Source: Actinostola sp. cb2023 (taxonomy: Eukaryota; Cnidaria; Anthozoa; Actiniaria; Actinostolidae). From it: a stretch of DNA of 64,000 nt. Each line of letters starts with the position of its first letter. Position 1 is the stretch's first letter. Both the position numbers and the translations under genes were made by a program. The stretch lies in the NCBI GenBank assembly GCA_033675265.1, contig JAUJYZ010001584.1, positions 252,501-316,500 on the forward strand, read 5' to 3'. Under the pieces are notes generated by a model, which ran no database searches, was not told where the DNA came from, and saw nothing but the letters and a program-made list of their open reading frames with translations. Shown here in pieces: positions 1 to 13,870 of the stretch.

Positions 1-1360
<1,360 letters not shown>

Positions 1361-1763
1361 AGCTGAATGAATAAGACAAACAAGACGGTTGTAATATACT
1401 TAGTAATAATTACTCGGGCTACCCGCGGCAGCACTCGGAGCGATGTCGGAGCGACGTCGAGCGATGTCGGAGCGCTGTCGGAGCGATATCTAAACGAGCT
1501 CGATTTCCGCGAACTCAAAGAGCAAACAAATGACTACAAATGAAGAAACTTTGACTACAGACTTGACAAGAAACTGTTTTATATTATTTACTATAACATG
1601 GTCAAGTACTCGACTTTATAGACGATTTCTCAACATATAATATTAGCATATCAGGCCTGGAGAATAATTTTTCTGTCCGATTTTGTGTGAAAATGTATTT
1701 CTCTCAGATGTCCGTGGCTTTGCAAGAACTCGTAAGTTTATATTGTTCGTTTTATTGCTGTCT
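1361..1763. other. Intergenic, 5' flank of the gene at 1-1360
   Basis: I see no gene. A short run of GAGCG(A)TGTCG-like units lies at about 1436-1487. The promoter of the leftward gene should lie here, but I see no clear TATA box. Confidence 0.5.
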
Positions 1764-2038
1764 ATACAGCGATTTGCAAAAATTCTGTAAAAATCAATAT
1801 ATATCGATATATCAATATATCGGGTGCATTGTGGGTAATTTTCATCATAAAATGGCTGATAAAGCCCTCTAAAGTTAATTTATTTCAATTGTTTTTCACA
1901 TACATACTACAAAGGTTACTTGGGTTTAGATTCAGGCTTAATAATAGCTAAAAACAAAGAATTAGGATTATGCAAATTACAGTATATATCGATATATCGA
2001 TATATTAGATTTTACAGAATTTTTGCAAATCGCTGTAT
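1764..2038. mobile_element. Short inverted-repeat element (MITE-like)
   Basis: Arms of about 55 bp at 1764-1820 and 1984-2038 are reverse complements (outer core ACAGCGATTTGCAAAAATTC, inner part rich in ATATCGATATAT). The middle has no coding potential. Confidence 0.7.
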
Positions 2039-3085
2039 GTATAAACGACGTCTTTGAAACGATCGAGAATACGCATTTAGTTCTAACGTTTAAAATCCTC
2101 TAATTTTACGAAAGGAAGAAAATAAGGACGAAACGAAATAAAGAAAGGGAAAGAGATAGGAGGAGAGAGATATGGGAAAAGAGATAGGAAGTCACGTGTT
2201 GCCAAATAAAGCTGATGGATTGAAACAATATGCAAATGTTTGGTTAAAGCTTGGCATCAGTTCCATTTCAATGTACAGTATAAACGGCTATTCATCAGTA
2301 AAAGTTTCAAACATTTATTTGAATTGAATTTGCGAAACGTTTCATTACCGTTACTAGAAATAAGTTGCAAAATAAATAAACCATAAAGCTGAATTTGGCT
2401 AAATAACAATAACGGTAGTTTCTTGGCTCGTGTTGTTTGAACACAGGCCAAATATAATATATTATATTCTAAAGGCATTTAGTTGTATTGTAAATGAGTC
2501 ACGATATATAGAATAGTTCAGCCAGAAGCTATAAGTATGGATAGCGCGTCGGGATCTTGCTATAGAAGAACATATTTATTAGTAATGCAATTATAGGTTG
2601 ATTGTTGGCCGTTATATTATTACATTTGTTAAACAGTTTTTTAATAAAAATTATATAATTAACGCTTTTAACAGAAACATGTTCAAAACAATCTCACAAT
2701 CTGAACCTTTAAAAACAGTGACAACAACCAGGAATATTCGAACAGTGATCTGTGCGCACAGATCGGGTCTTTGTTGATACAGTATTGTTGAAGACGACTG
2801 GTCTTCTTTAATTTGCGGTTGGTCTTTTAGAATAGCTCTTTAATAAAATAAACCCTCAGATAACCGTTTTTTGAAGAGTTTGTATATGATCATTTGCATT
2901 TCTATAAAAAGTTCGCGAAACCAAAACAGAAATCGATTGCTTATATGTGAGTTTGGAACTGATACAAGAAATAGTAATAAATAACTGAATAATATTGGTT
3001 TAACTTTGCGAAGATATCAATACGAAGAGAAGATTAGATGACGATAGAACAAGAAAGAAATGGATGAGAGGAAGCGGGAAAAACA
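2039..3085. other. AT-rich intergenic DNA
   Basis: Nothing recognisable as a gene or element; open frames here are short and composition-driven. Confidence 0.5.
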
Positions 3086-3465
3086 AAGGAAGGAAGGAAA
3101 GAAGGAAATATATCAGGAAGGAAATAAAGATGGAAGGAAGGAAGGAAAGAAAGAAGGAAGGAAAGAAGGAAGGAAAGAAGGAAGGAAAGAACAAAGGAAA
3201 GAAGGAAGGAAAGACGGAAGGAAAGAAAGAAGGAAGGAAAGAAGGAAGGAAAGAAGGAAGGAAAGAAGGAAGGAAAGAAGAAAAGAAAGAAGGAAGGAAA
3301 GAAGGAAGGAAAGAACAAAGGAAAGAAGGAAGGAAAGAACAAAGGAAAGAAGGAAGGAAAGACGGAAGGAAAGAAAGAAGGAAGGAAAGAAGGAAGGAAA
3401 GAAGGAAGGAAAGAAGGAAGGAAAGAAGAAAAGAAAGAAGGAAGGAAAAGAAGGAAGGAAGGAAT
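3086..3465. repeat. Purine microsatellite/minisatellite (GGAA-type, about 12-bp higher order)
   Basis: A strand-asymmetric polypurine run of GAAGGAAG and GAAAGAAG units, about 380 bp. Its K/E/R-rich and S/F/L-rich open frames on opposite strands are artefacts. Confidence 0.95.
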
Positions 3466-4368
3466 GCAAGGAGGAAGATAGAAAACTCTGAAAAGAAGAA
3501 AAAGAGAAAGAAAAAGAAGAAGCTAAAGACAACACCAATAAAACGAAACAAAAGTCGCCGAATACAATATCCACCATATCAAATAGAAATTATACAATCA
3601 AAGAACATTAAAATCTTACCTTAAAATCTTATAAAGATCTTGTAAAGTGTTACAGTTTCCGACCTCTAAAACGATCTAAAGCAACAAGCGTCCCAATCAT
3701 GCATCTTGTCCTCGAAGACTTGGCGCAATCACTGTAAAACATGGAGTCTGATTGGCTCATCAACAATGTTGGTCAGTTTGGAACTAATAGACTTCTATAC
3801 AAGCACCAGCACATAACGCGTCGTTCTAGTGTTTATGCGTTTATTCTAATATTCTTGGAAGGCTAGCTCTTATGAATAAAAGGACGCTTGTAGGTAGTTT
3901 TTAATATCTACATTGATATATAGAGAACACATTCTGCCGTTATTTTAGGCAACGCGGTTCCTATAAGTAAAGGACTGAACTTATAAACATTTAAACCACT
4001 AATGCTATAGTCAGATTGCTAAAGAGATGACGGCTTTTTTGAGTTTTCCCCAGCGTTTTCAGCTGGCACTGCGGCATTTCCTTTTGACATCATTGATGCA
4101 TTTTATTTTACTTGCAAATATGACTTTCTGAAAAAGTGCCATTTTTGAAGTTTTCGAATTCGTCTTCACAAATGAATAATAGAACAGTCATAGTTTATTC
4201 GTAATATAAAACTGAATATGTCAGGAAAAGTAACGTTAATTGAAGAGTGAGAAAGTCAGTTATTATTCGATGTCGTTTTGAGAACGATCATTAATTGCAC
4301 TAAATTAGGCTGAAGACAGATATCAGAGTTAAAGTTATTATGTCGTTACAAAGACATTAGGGTACACT

Positions 4369-5141
4369 CAGGGGCGTAGCGTGCTTTTTTTGCAATGTAC
4401 GCACATAGCAACGAGCGCCGAAGGCGTGAGCTTCTAGGGGGGGTGAGGGGACAGGCCCCCCTGAAAATTTAGAAATCTAGAGCCTGGGATACCATTTTCT
4501 TCGTTTTCCAGCGGACTTTCTCGCTACATAAATACATAGTAAAATGCATTTATCACTCAGTTTTATGGGGGGATTTATGTAAAGGTTATATAAAGGATTC
4601 AGAAAAGGATTTATGTAAAGGTTGTGTAACTGATTTATGAGTATTGGTTGTGTAAAGGATTTATGTAAAGGTTGTGTAAAGGATTCATGTAAAGGTTGTG
4701 TAAAGGATTTATGTAAACGGGTTATATACCGCTACCGTTATATATAGCGATATAATAACCCTAGGCGAAGCCAGTTTCTTGGTATTTATTTTGTTTGAGA
4801 CTGCACTAACTACAATTATCATTATACATGCCTACAATGACTGACTGAAAGGGGAAATTCATTGGGGACACAATGTGACGAGTGGCGAAGGTGCGAGCTC
4901 GTAGGGGGATGCGCCGGGGGGCATGCTCCCCGAAATTTTTTTGAGGTATAGGGTCTTCAAAATAGCATTTTCCTGCCTTCTGTGAGTAGTTTCCAGCAAG
5001 TAATCTGCCGTGAGCTGTTAAGATTTTGTCTTAGATTTCATTTTATTTTAAATATTTTAATGTTTTTTATAAATATACATATATTAAGGATTTTAAATTG
5101 TACGCACGTGCGTACGTGCGTATATGCACGCTACGCCCCTG
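4369..5141. mobile_element. hAT-like non-autonomous DNA transposon, 773 bp
   Basis: The ends are inverted repeats beginning CAGGGGCGTAGCGTGC (4369) and, on the other strand, ending GCACGCTACGCCCCTG (5141). ACACT occurs at both outer edges as a possible remnant of a target duplication. CAGGGG termini are typical of hAT elements. The interior holds a ~24-bp tandem repeat (4570-4719, GGATTTATGTAAAGGTTGTG) and no transposase. Confidence 0.7.
4570..4719. repeat. ~24-bp tandem repeat inside the hAT-like element
   Basis: About six degenerate copies of GGATTTATGTAAAGGTTGTG plus TAAA lie internal to the transposon at 4369-5141. Confidence 0.85.
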
Positions 5142-5280
5142 ACACTCATTGGGTCGAGTGGATAGAAGATAGTCAAATTATTTCACTATCGGCAGCCGAA
5201 AGCCACCGTTTTTAGCCGGTTTCAATGCAACATGAAAGTGATTTGAAATCGAACTCAGAAAAAAGCAAAAGCGCTTATTA

Positions 5281-5550
5281 TGCTAATTGCATAATCGTTG
5301 TCAGGTTGAAAATCATAAATCATAGAAGCTGAGACCGCAAGGATGGATGGGAAATCAGTTCATGAGCCGCATTACATACAGATACATTCAATGTTCTCGT
5401 AGTTTTGAAGGTATATGAGCTATTTAACTAAGATCCTACAAGTCTGGATAAAAAGGTCGATCATTTGACGGTGTCATTTGAGTTTTAATTTCCTATAATT
5501 CCTTTTGGTCATTTCATGATTTTCAACCCGACAACGATTATGCAATTAGC
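5281..5550. mobile_element. Short inverted-repeat element (MITE-like)
   Basis: Arms of about 37 bp (5284-5320 and 5513-5549) are reverse complements, core TAATTGCATAATCGTTGTC. The ~190 bp middle is non-coding. Confidence 0.65.
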
Positions 5551-6965
5551 TATACTGTCAACCATGACTCAGCTCGATTATAAATTACCTGTATTCAACA
5601 ACATCATAAAAGTTATACTCATTTGAATGCAAAGTTACAAATTCATTAGAGTCAAATGTGCATTGTGTTTTTTCTAAAACTTTTTTCAAAAAATTTAAGC
5701 AAGCGAAATTTTTAGAGTAAAAAAAGTGCAATCAACAAATTAAGTAATTAACCGGTGATATGTAACAGTGTTTTGACGGCATATCAGCCCTGTTTTGTGT
5801 ATGTAGTTTACAAACGAGTGCCATTAGAACTGTTGTATAATATAGCACGAGAGCCTATATAGTAATACTTCTCAAAGGTATTCAATGTATTCTTTGCCAT
5901 GATTCTGTGATTCCGTGTCCAAAGAGTTGCCAGCTTTGTAAACAGAGAACGACGCTAATTATTATGCAAACAGTTGTTGCATCTTGTCAATACATACGTT
6001 ACATACATACATACATATATACATACATGGTTTATTTGTTTCTGCAGGTTTGTTTACATGACGCAAGACTTAAGTCCTGATGTGGACCTGCCTATCTACC
6101 TATCTAAAGTATGTGCAGGTTCTAATTGTGAACACTTTTTGCACTTGATGATATTTCTCGTCAACATATGGTACGATTATCCTGAACCTTTGCAATAAAT
6201 TAGCTCAACACTTCAGCTAACATGCGATTAAGTTTCGTTGTATTTATTATTGAACTTTTCTAAATATATTTTATTATATCATGTCCGTTGGTGGTTCACT
6301 TTTGGCTTGCTTTTTAATGGCTTAATATTGTGTATTATTATCGATTTCAAGCCTTGCAATTCGATGTACAAGTTCCAAGTTGTCTTATTGCCGTCGGAGC
6401 GAAGCGGAGATGGCCTACTATACTTTGCCAATACATTTCTAAAATGTTCAGGTGGTTATGTACACGCGCCTGCAATAACGTATGACAGCGGACATTACTT
6501 CACGTGTACATCACATGTTAAACCCAAATCAACCAATCAGAATGGACCGTTCCCACGGCCGACAAGAAACCATCGCGAAATCCCAATCCAAAAGGTTTTG
6601 CATGGAAGATTGTAAAACCACTGAGTGAAAAAAATTCAAGAATCAGAATTTCTATCACGTGCATATCTCAAAAGCTATGAAAAGTGTCGCAGTTTACTGG
6701 GAAGAGAAACAATATTCACGGCGGTTACGTAAACATTGCAGATGACAGCGGATCACGTGTACATCGCATGTATCACGTGTACATCACATGTTCGCCCGTA
6801 CATATAACGACAGCGTACATTTTTGGATTCCTCGTGGCATTGGCATAGCAATAGGGAAAGTCGTCACTTTGTTATTGTAGTTTGAGGTAAAAACAATACA
6901 TAGAATGACAATAGAACAATAGCCAGGACTTTTGTCCAGCTACACTAAGACCTGACCAACCGGCC
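5551..6965. other. Intergenic DNA without a convincing gene
   Basis: Contains a short (TACA)n run at about 5995-6025 and two TCACGTGTACATC motifs near 6497-6510 and 6771-6787. Open frames of 74 and 125 codons occur, but neither has splice sites, domain signatures or composition that would support a gene. Confidence 0.45.
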
Positions 6966-9459
6966 ACTATGCTCAGCGGTCTCTCACAGCGTATATAAGG
7001 GCTGAGTAACCATGCCCCATCGTCACTCGATAGTAAGCGTTGAGCAGCGAACAGTGTCGTCTTCACAAAGGTCTACATTTAATGCTTCTACCAGTGTATG
7101 GCTTCCCAACGTCCTGCTCCATAATTTCAAGCGCGCAACCCTTCTGAACTTCAAGTCGGCGATGTTCGTGGTTTTTTCTCTTCTCTACTTTCAACGGTTC
7201 CCACTGCTTTCCCCGCCAGCTCAAGACGCTGGCCTCATGGCAAGCTTCTTCACATTCGCTCGTCCAGGCTCTGAAGGTTCTAATGGTGTGGTGTTCATTC
7301 TATTAGGGAATACTTGGACTTGTAGGTAAACGGTTTGGTTCTTATATAGGTTTTATTTGCTTCAGAGTTGTTTACCGTTCTTGGTTTGTTCACACGTGGC
7401 CGTTGTGTTGGGGTCATGTCATTATTCCTGGTGGCTTCCGCTCACTTCTTTCTATTCCCCTCACGCGGGTTGCCTAGTTATTTTACTCGTATATTTCTGC
7501 TTTTTTGTCTCGGGTCTCTCTAACATAGCGGTTATATTTCCAGGTTATTTTTCTTTGCTTTAGTTTGGTCTGCTTTGCATTTGCATATGTGTTCTCGTCG
7601 CCTTTTCATTCCACGTGTTACGCTCGCTTTCACATGCCTTCATAATTAGTTCCTATTGTGTTTCTTTACTCACTTGCATTAAGGAATGTTTATCATGCGT
7701 TTTCGATATTGTAGTCATAAACTTTGCTGTTTACTACTTTGGTTTTGTTCTATATTTTCATTTCTTTTAGGCTCAGTTGATCCGCCCGTGTAGCTCAGTG
7801 GTCTACTCCAGATTGTCGCGGTGTGTCAACATGTGAACTGGTCGGGAAATTCCAGATTGTCGCAGCGAGTCTGCATGTTAACTGGTCGGGAAATTCCAGA
7901 TTGTCCGCGCAGTGAGTCTGCATGTTAACTGGTCGGGAAATTCCAGATTGTCGCAGTATAAGTCTGCATGTTGACTGGTCGGGAAATTCCAGAGTGTCGC
8001 AGCGAGTCTGCATGTTAACTGGTCGGGAAATTCCAGAGTGTCGCAGCGAGTCTGCATGTTAACTGGTCGGGAAATTCCAGATTGTCGCAGTGAGTCTGCA
8101 TGCATGTTAACTGGTCGGGAAATTCCAGATTGTCGCAGTGAGTCTGCATATGTCATGCTACTGGTCGGTAAATTCCAGGTTGTCGCAGTTGGTCCGCCTG
8201 TTTGCTGGTCGGTAAATTCCAGAGTGTCGCGGTTGGTCCGCCTGTTTACTGGTCGGTAAATTCCAGATTGTCGCGGTGAGTCCGCATATTTGCTGGTCGG
8301 TAAATTCCAGATTGTCGAGGTTGGTCCGCCTGTTTACTGGTCGTTTCCAGTAATGGTTGCGGTCGTTCCGCGTGTTTGCTGTCGTTTTTGATCGTTCCGC
8401 CTGTTTCCTGCCCATACCAGGTACTGTTGCGGTCGTTCCGCCGCTTTACTCGTTTGTCCAGACTGATGCGATTGTCTCGCCCGTTTACTGGTCGTTTCAT
8501 GTCTGTTATTTCATATGTCGCTGTCTTATGTGGATGGCCCGGCTTACGTTGTTTATGCCTTTAATAGGGGCCCTTGGAGCGCGAATTTAAGGACAATATT
8601 CATTGCGGTAGCTCCTCTGCTCGAGACTTTATGTCATTATTGGCCGGAGAGCCTTTGTTAGTCATTAAAGTTTGTTTGCCATGAAATGTTGGGTTGCCAC
8701 AGTGATTTAAGCATGTTTTATTTATTTATTTATATTTATCTCTTTCCCTCCTCCACCACCCTGGGTGTAACAGTGCTTGCAGGGGAGTCTTATTCCCTTT
8801 CGGTTCCACCGAACGGCAGGGCTGTTATCCCCTGGGCTGGCCCTTTCCCCACCCATGTCCCTTAGTCCCCCGACTGGGAGATCTGGAAGTGCTTTGATCC
8901 TTTGAAGGTTACTGTCCGAAATCTCGTGGGTCACCTGGAAAGGGCTTACTCCCACTTTATCCCAGGGGATAACAGAATATAATTGATCATGCTATTCGTG
9001 TTGAAGCAAACTCAACGTCTGTGCTTTCTTTAGGTTTGAGTGTTGGGTCTCTTGGGCCAGTTCTTTCGATGGATTGAGTCTCCTTTGTTGCCGGCTACCA
9101 ATTTTCCCATAACTTAGCCATCATAGAGCGGGGAAGACCGCTGAGAATAGGATACTATGCTCAGCGGTCTCTCACAGCGTATATAAGGGCTGAGTAACCA
9201 TGCCCCATCGTCACTCGATAATAAGCGTTGGTCCCGATACAGCGCAAGGGTTTCACACTTGTATTGATTACATCTTGTGGTCTTCTCAGCTCGCCCCCGG
9301 TGGTCGTGTTTGCTATCGTTCGGTGGGTTATTATTTTTTGGTCCCACCCTCCCATACCCTCTTATTTTCGTATCATCTTCCTTGATAGCAATCCGGCTAC
9401 CAATTTTCCCATAACTTAGCCATCATAGAGCGGGGAAGACCGCTGAGAATAGGATACTA
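6966..9459 (+). mobile_element. Retroelement-like unit with nested direct repeats, 2.5 kb, no coding capacity
   Basis: Two repeat pairs define it. Repeat B (77 bp, 6966-7042 and 9154-9230) contains a TATA-like CGTATATAAGGG. Repeat A (67 bp, 9091-9157 and 9393-9459) starts CCGGCTACCAATTTTCCC. The order is B ... A-B-A, as if a full unit (6966-9157) were followed by an internally deleted unit (9154-9459). The A-B join is itself a hairpin (AGACCGCTGAG ... CTCAGCGGTCT, 9137-9173). This geometry resembles LTR, DIRS or Penelope-type repeats, but no reverse transcriptase is present, so the class is undecided. The interior carries a 44-bp minisatellite. Confidence 0.55.
7803..8350. repeat. ~44-bp minisatellite
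   Basis: About twelve copies of a unit containing AACTGGTCGGGAAATTCCAG and TTGTCGCAGTGAGTCTGCAT. Later copies (8160 on) diverge to a shorter subtype with GGTAAATTCCAG and GGTCCGCCTGTT. It lies inside the 6966-9459 unit. Confidence 0.93.
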
Positions 9460-10064
9460 AACATATTCTTGTATTTTCTTGTTCACTTTGGACAAAAACA
9501 TTTTATATTTATATAAGCTTAAGTTAGTTGTTCATATAATATGAACAACTAATATAAATAAAATGTTTTTGCATCTTTTGAGTTGTTACACTGTTCTTGA
9601 TCTTGTTACATATCGTTAGAAATAAAGTTAAAAGTTGTGTTATATAATTGTTTGACTCTACACCACATTTTCATTAAAATCACCATGCAAAAATATACGA
9701 CGGCACTTCATTGGTTAAACCAACTACTAGTAACAATATTTATGTTCGTGTTATTTCGATACGAATGATAGAAAAATGTTAAAACGAAGTGAAGTCAGAC
9801 GGCAACGCTAAATTGCTGAGGTATTCGCATGTCAGGAAATGGGCTCCTGCGCATGTTCAATGATGCATGCCGTTCATCACGCTCATGCTAACAACGCAAT
9901 AGCGCAAATTTGTATCACAAACGCGGACTTCTTATACATATTTCCTTCTCAATATTTGCTATTGTACCAGTGCAGGTACATTAGCGGCAATTTTACTCTA
10001 TATCTCAAGTATTATTTACAATATGAGTGGCAATGTTGTATCTTATTTACAATCTCGAGCCGAA

Positions 10065-10640
10065 GGCGATGTAAAATGCTCAACAATGACCCAAAATGAC
10101 GATTTTTGATGGACTTCATACAGCGCATGTAAAATGCTCAAAAATGACCCAAAATGACGATTTTTGATGGACTACATACAGCCCATGTAAAATGCTCAAA
10201 ATGACCCAAAATGACGATTTTTGATGGACTACAGCCCATGTAAAATGATCAAAAATGACCCAAAATGACAATTTTTGATGGACTACAGCCCATGTAAAAT
10301 AATCAAAAATGACCCAAAATGACGATTTTTGATGGACTACAGCCCATGTAAAATGCTCAAAAATGACCCAAAATAACGATTTTTGATGGACTACAGCCCA
10401 TGTAAAATGCTCAAAAATGACCCAAAATGACGATTTTTGATGGACTACAGCCCATGTAAAATGCTCAAAAATGACCCAAAATGACGATTTTTTAAATGCT
10501 CAAAAATGACCCAAAATGACGATTTTTGATGGACTACATACAGCCCATGTAAAATGCTCAAAACTGACCCAAAATGACGATTTTTGATGGACTACATACA
10601 GTCCATGTAAAATGCTCAAAAATGGCTCAGAATGACGATT
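10065..10640. repeat. 54-58-bp minisatellite
   Basis: About ten copies of a unit containing TGTAAAATGCTCAAAAATGA, CCCAAAATGACGATTTTTGA and TGGACTACATACAGCCCA. Two degenerate copies lie apart at about 12905-13015, so the array or its parent sequence was once wider or dispersed. Confidence 0.93.
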
Positions 10641-11333
10641 TTCAAGTATTTTTATAACAAATAATAATGTGGAGGAACAACCGTGCCACTTATATTTCTA
10701 ATGGTCTTCAACAATACACACACTCACGCTATTAAATCCCACCTAACCTGACACTAAAAATCTAATATATATGATCCAATGTAATCGCTGTAGATTACAG
10801 TATATTCCTTCTTATTTTACCTATATATTACAATTGCACTCGAGCCTCCATCATTGTACCTGAAGAAGGCTGGTTTGGCCAGCCGAAATATCGTACATAA
10901 TAAACATATAACTCTACAGTGTGTCAGCTGTTCTTAGACTTTTCATTTTTATAACCCGGCTTGAATTTGTATTTCTTGCATTTGCTATGGTGATAATACC
11001 ACCGAATAAATAAAATCGCTGCAAACTCCACATTTATATTTGAAATCCGTGTCAAGATCAACAAATAAGGGAAAACTTAATCAACAAATTGGGACTGAGC
11101 CGACTGTTCTGGCCGCGAGAGGCTGGTCAAGGAGAGATTGTTCGCAAGATGAACGGACGGACAGACAGACGGATCCAGGATAATAGTTTGGAACGTTTTA
11201 CCGGGTAATTCAGCTAGGTAAATACTGAATTTATTTTTAATCAGATAGTTTCATCGCACTATGATTATTAAGAGTGACATTTTATTTCATTAATACACCA
11301 GGGACATAGATTTTGATCGGTTCGGTACGCAAC
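10641..11333. other. Intergenic, with a possible Penelope-type repeat tail
   Basis: At 10857-10900 CTGAAGAAGGCTGG...CCAGCCGAAATATCG resembles the stretch found near 3' ends of Penelope-like elements. No reverse transcriptase is visible. Otherwise nothing recognisable. Confidence 0.35.
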
Positions 11334-12086
11334 TCATTCTCGTACCCAGAGCCCACTCCTCATTTGGTTGGTCGTTGGCTCTGGGAAACCCTGAAATTTT
11401 AGCGAATTTCATTGGCTGTTGAAATCAACAATGAATGATCGTATTTGATTGGTCCATGAGATAAACAAAGATTCAAACTTGCAAAGCGAACGAAGCGAAT
11501 GACAGCGACGGTTGTAGTAATTTCAGGTACAATATTATTTTCAAAAACTATATACCTTTTTTGAATAATAAATCAATGGAAACTGTGTAGACATAAATTC
11601 GTGAAGGGAGATCTAACAAAACATAAATTATAAAAGTAACGGCTACAGACACAATCTGGACACAATCGATCGTACTCGCTCGCTTTGAGTTCAAAGGAAT
11701 ATTTTTATAATTCGAGAGAAACAATAACAAAGCGGAAGACAGGAAGGCTCACATGCAAGATTATATTAGAACATGTATTTATCGTCCAGCCTTTACCGCA
11801 ACAGAGCCAGAGAAGAACCGGTGATGAACGTCGAAGGGCTTTTAAACGGCTACACGAAGATAAATGTACAAACTTGTGTACTTGTTACATTGTTTGAATA
11901 CAGCTGTATTCAAACCAACGTGAACACTACGTAGCCAGTAGACTCTTCCACAGTACCCGCTCTCAGCGGTCTTTAGTATGAGCATGCGCTCTGACGACTT
12001 GGTCGTCAAAATTTGACGACCGAGCAACAGGGTTTCCCAGAGCCAGCGACAAACCAAATGAGGAGTGGGCTCTGGGTACGAGAATG
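11334..12086. mobile_element. Fold-back element, ~750 bp
   Basis: The ~59-bp arms 11334-11393 and 12028-12086 are near-perfect reverse complements with outer sequence CATTCTCGTACCCAGAGC. Both are followed or preceded by GTACGCAACT-like flank. Open frames inside are short and unconvincing. The outer motif is shared with the element at 16907-17211, suggesting one family. Confidence 0.75.
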
Positions 12087-12225
12087 TACGCAACTGAGAT
12101 GAACTTCTGTGATAAGTTTATTTTCTATTAAAATGGTTGAAGATAAAGAAAGAAATAGAGAATGAAAACTAGAGAAAAAGAAGAAGAAAAAAGAAGAAGA
12201 AAAAAAGAAGAAAAAAAAATGTTGC

Positions 12226-12296
12226 GCGTACCGTGAATCGATCCCGGGGTCGCTGGTTTCCAAATCCCAGCACTTAACCAGAGGACTACGTTAGTC
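12226..12296 (-). repeat. tRNA-like SINE head (minus strand)
   Basis: The minus strand reads TAGTCCTCTGGTTAAGTGC (A-box-like) and, about 30 bp later, GGGATCGATTC (B-box-like). It does not fold as a clean tRNA, so a tRNA-derived SINE is more likely than a functional tRNA gene. Confidence 0.4.
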
Positions 12297-12554
12297 AAAA
12301 AATTTCCATAACAATAACCGTTACACGATAGACTACTAAATTTACCCTCGAAATCAATCGGAAGTACAGATAGCTGAAGTAGTACGGGGCAGTCATTTAG
12401 GACTAGGATACGACTGTTCCCTCCCTCTTTGACTACTACGCTGATTGTGTACTACCCGATAGCGCGGATGAGGCCGAAATCTTCGTCCTATACGTAACAT
12501 ACGGTGACTCAGCATTTAAGTCTGGGAGTATGGTCGATTTTTAGTGTTTTGCAT

Positions 12555-12600
12555 AAATTTCCGAAGTAGCGCGCGGGTTCGAGATCGAGTCCCGGTCACT
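12555..12600 (+). repeat. tRNA-like SINE fragment (plus strand)
   Basis: GCGCGCGGGTTCGAGATCGA resembles a B box, with no clear acceptor stem. Probably a SINE remnant facing away from the one at 12226-12296. Confidence 0.3.
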
Positions 12601-12826
12601 GGTCAAAAAAAAATTCCTTTTTTCTTGATAAACTTTTTAATATTCTTTTTCATTGCTTTTTTATTGCCTTTCTTTAACGTTTTCAACCAATCCGCTCAGT
12701 TTTATCATTTAACTTTTGTTTTTCCAAAATGGCGGCGATTTTCATCTTTTTTTTTTGTATGGATAGATAGATAAATAGAAGAAAGAGACAAATATAACGG
12801 CATTAAACACAGTAGGCAAGACTGGT

Positions 12827-12884
12827 GTAAGATGATTGTAAAGCGCTTGGGACAGCAATTGCGCTATAGAAATTTATTGTTAGT
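12827..12884 (+). repeat. SINE/LINE-type 3' tail
   Basis: The sequence TGTAAAGCGCTTGGGACAGC...GCGCTATAGAAATTTATTG is the common invertebrate retroposon tail (AAGCGCTT...GCGCTATA-AAT). A sister copy lies at 18846-18925. Confidence 0.5.
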
Positions 12885-13135
12885 CGGGCTTCCTATGTAA
12901 ATGACGAATTGATGGACTATATATAGCCCATGGAAAATGCTGAAAATGATGATTGACTATAGGCATGTAAAATGTTCAAAAATGGATCAAAATGACGATT
13001 TTCGATGGACTATACTATAATGCGCTTGATATTTATTTTGAGGGCCACTAGTTTCATGTAGTTTATCAGTACCTTGTGTATCTGTTATTTGTTTACCCTC
13101 TTGAAATAAAGTTGTTGATTGATTGGTCGGCCACC

Positions 13136-13594
13136 TAATACCGTAGAATTCCGATAGTAATGGCCCCCTTAGTTTCGAATTTAGCAGGCTACTTTCGGGT
13201 GGACGTTACTTTCGAGTAGCCGCTACTTTCGGATGGTTAAAAAACGTTTGCAAACACAAAACAGAACGAGATACATGTTATGTCAAAAGGTCGAACACGT
13301 ACTAAATTCTACGATATTTATTAACAATTTACAAGATTATAAAGTTAACTGTAACAAATACCGGCATAAAGTGTACAATGATACTGTTAATACCGTATTA
13401 GCAGATTGTGATCATCTGACTTACATGTAAGAGCACATAGTTTCAGGACCGCTGGTCACTTTCGGGGGGGGTCGTTACTTTCGGGGGGGGGGCGTTACTT
13501 TCGGGATTTATAAAGAAAGGGAAAAACTATCGTTATTTTCGGGGGAGGGCGTTATTTTCGGGGGGGGGGCGTTACTATCGGAATTCTACGGTAT
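13136..13594. mobile_element. MITE with terminal repeats and G-rich interior
   Basis: The terminal inverted repeats ATACCGTAGAATTCCGATAG (13138 on) and its complement (ending about 13594) bound a 455-bp element. Its interior repeats GTTACTTTCGGGGGGGG, giving G runs of 7-9 that could form G-quadruplexes. Confidence 0.72.
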
Positions 13595-13799
13595 TTGTCG
13601 TGACAGAAGGCAATCAGTAAAAGGTTTTAAACAATAAGACAAATTATTGAGTTTATTTCTTTCAAAGGTTCACTCTGCAAAAGGGTGTAAAAAGGAACCC
13701 CATCAGCAAAATACGGTGCTTGGGAAAGTTCTCCTTCTTTCTATCTTACTGAAATCTAGAAATATTACAACTTTCAGATTGGTATGTTACTACCAATAC

Positions 13800-13870
13800 T
13801 GGGGGGGGGGGGGGGGGGGGGGGGGGGCAATACTGGGGGGGGGGGGACGTTGGAGGGGGGGGGGGGGGGT
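13800..13870. repeat. Poly-G tracts
   Basis: G runs of about 26, 12 and 15 bases, separated by short spacers. Prone to sequencing error and potentially G-quadruplex forming. Confidence 0.9.

Noticed and set aside
6238..6615. A 125-codon frame in the 5.5-7 kb stretch
   Set aside because: No family resemblance, no splice partners and mixed composition; likely chance.
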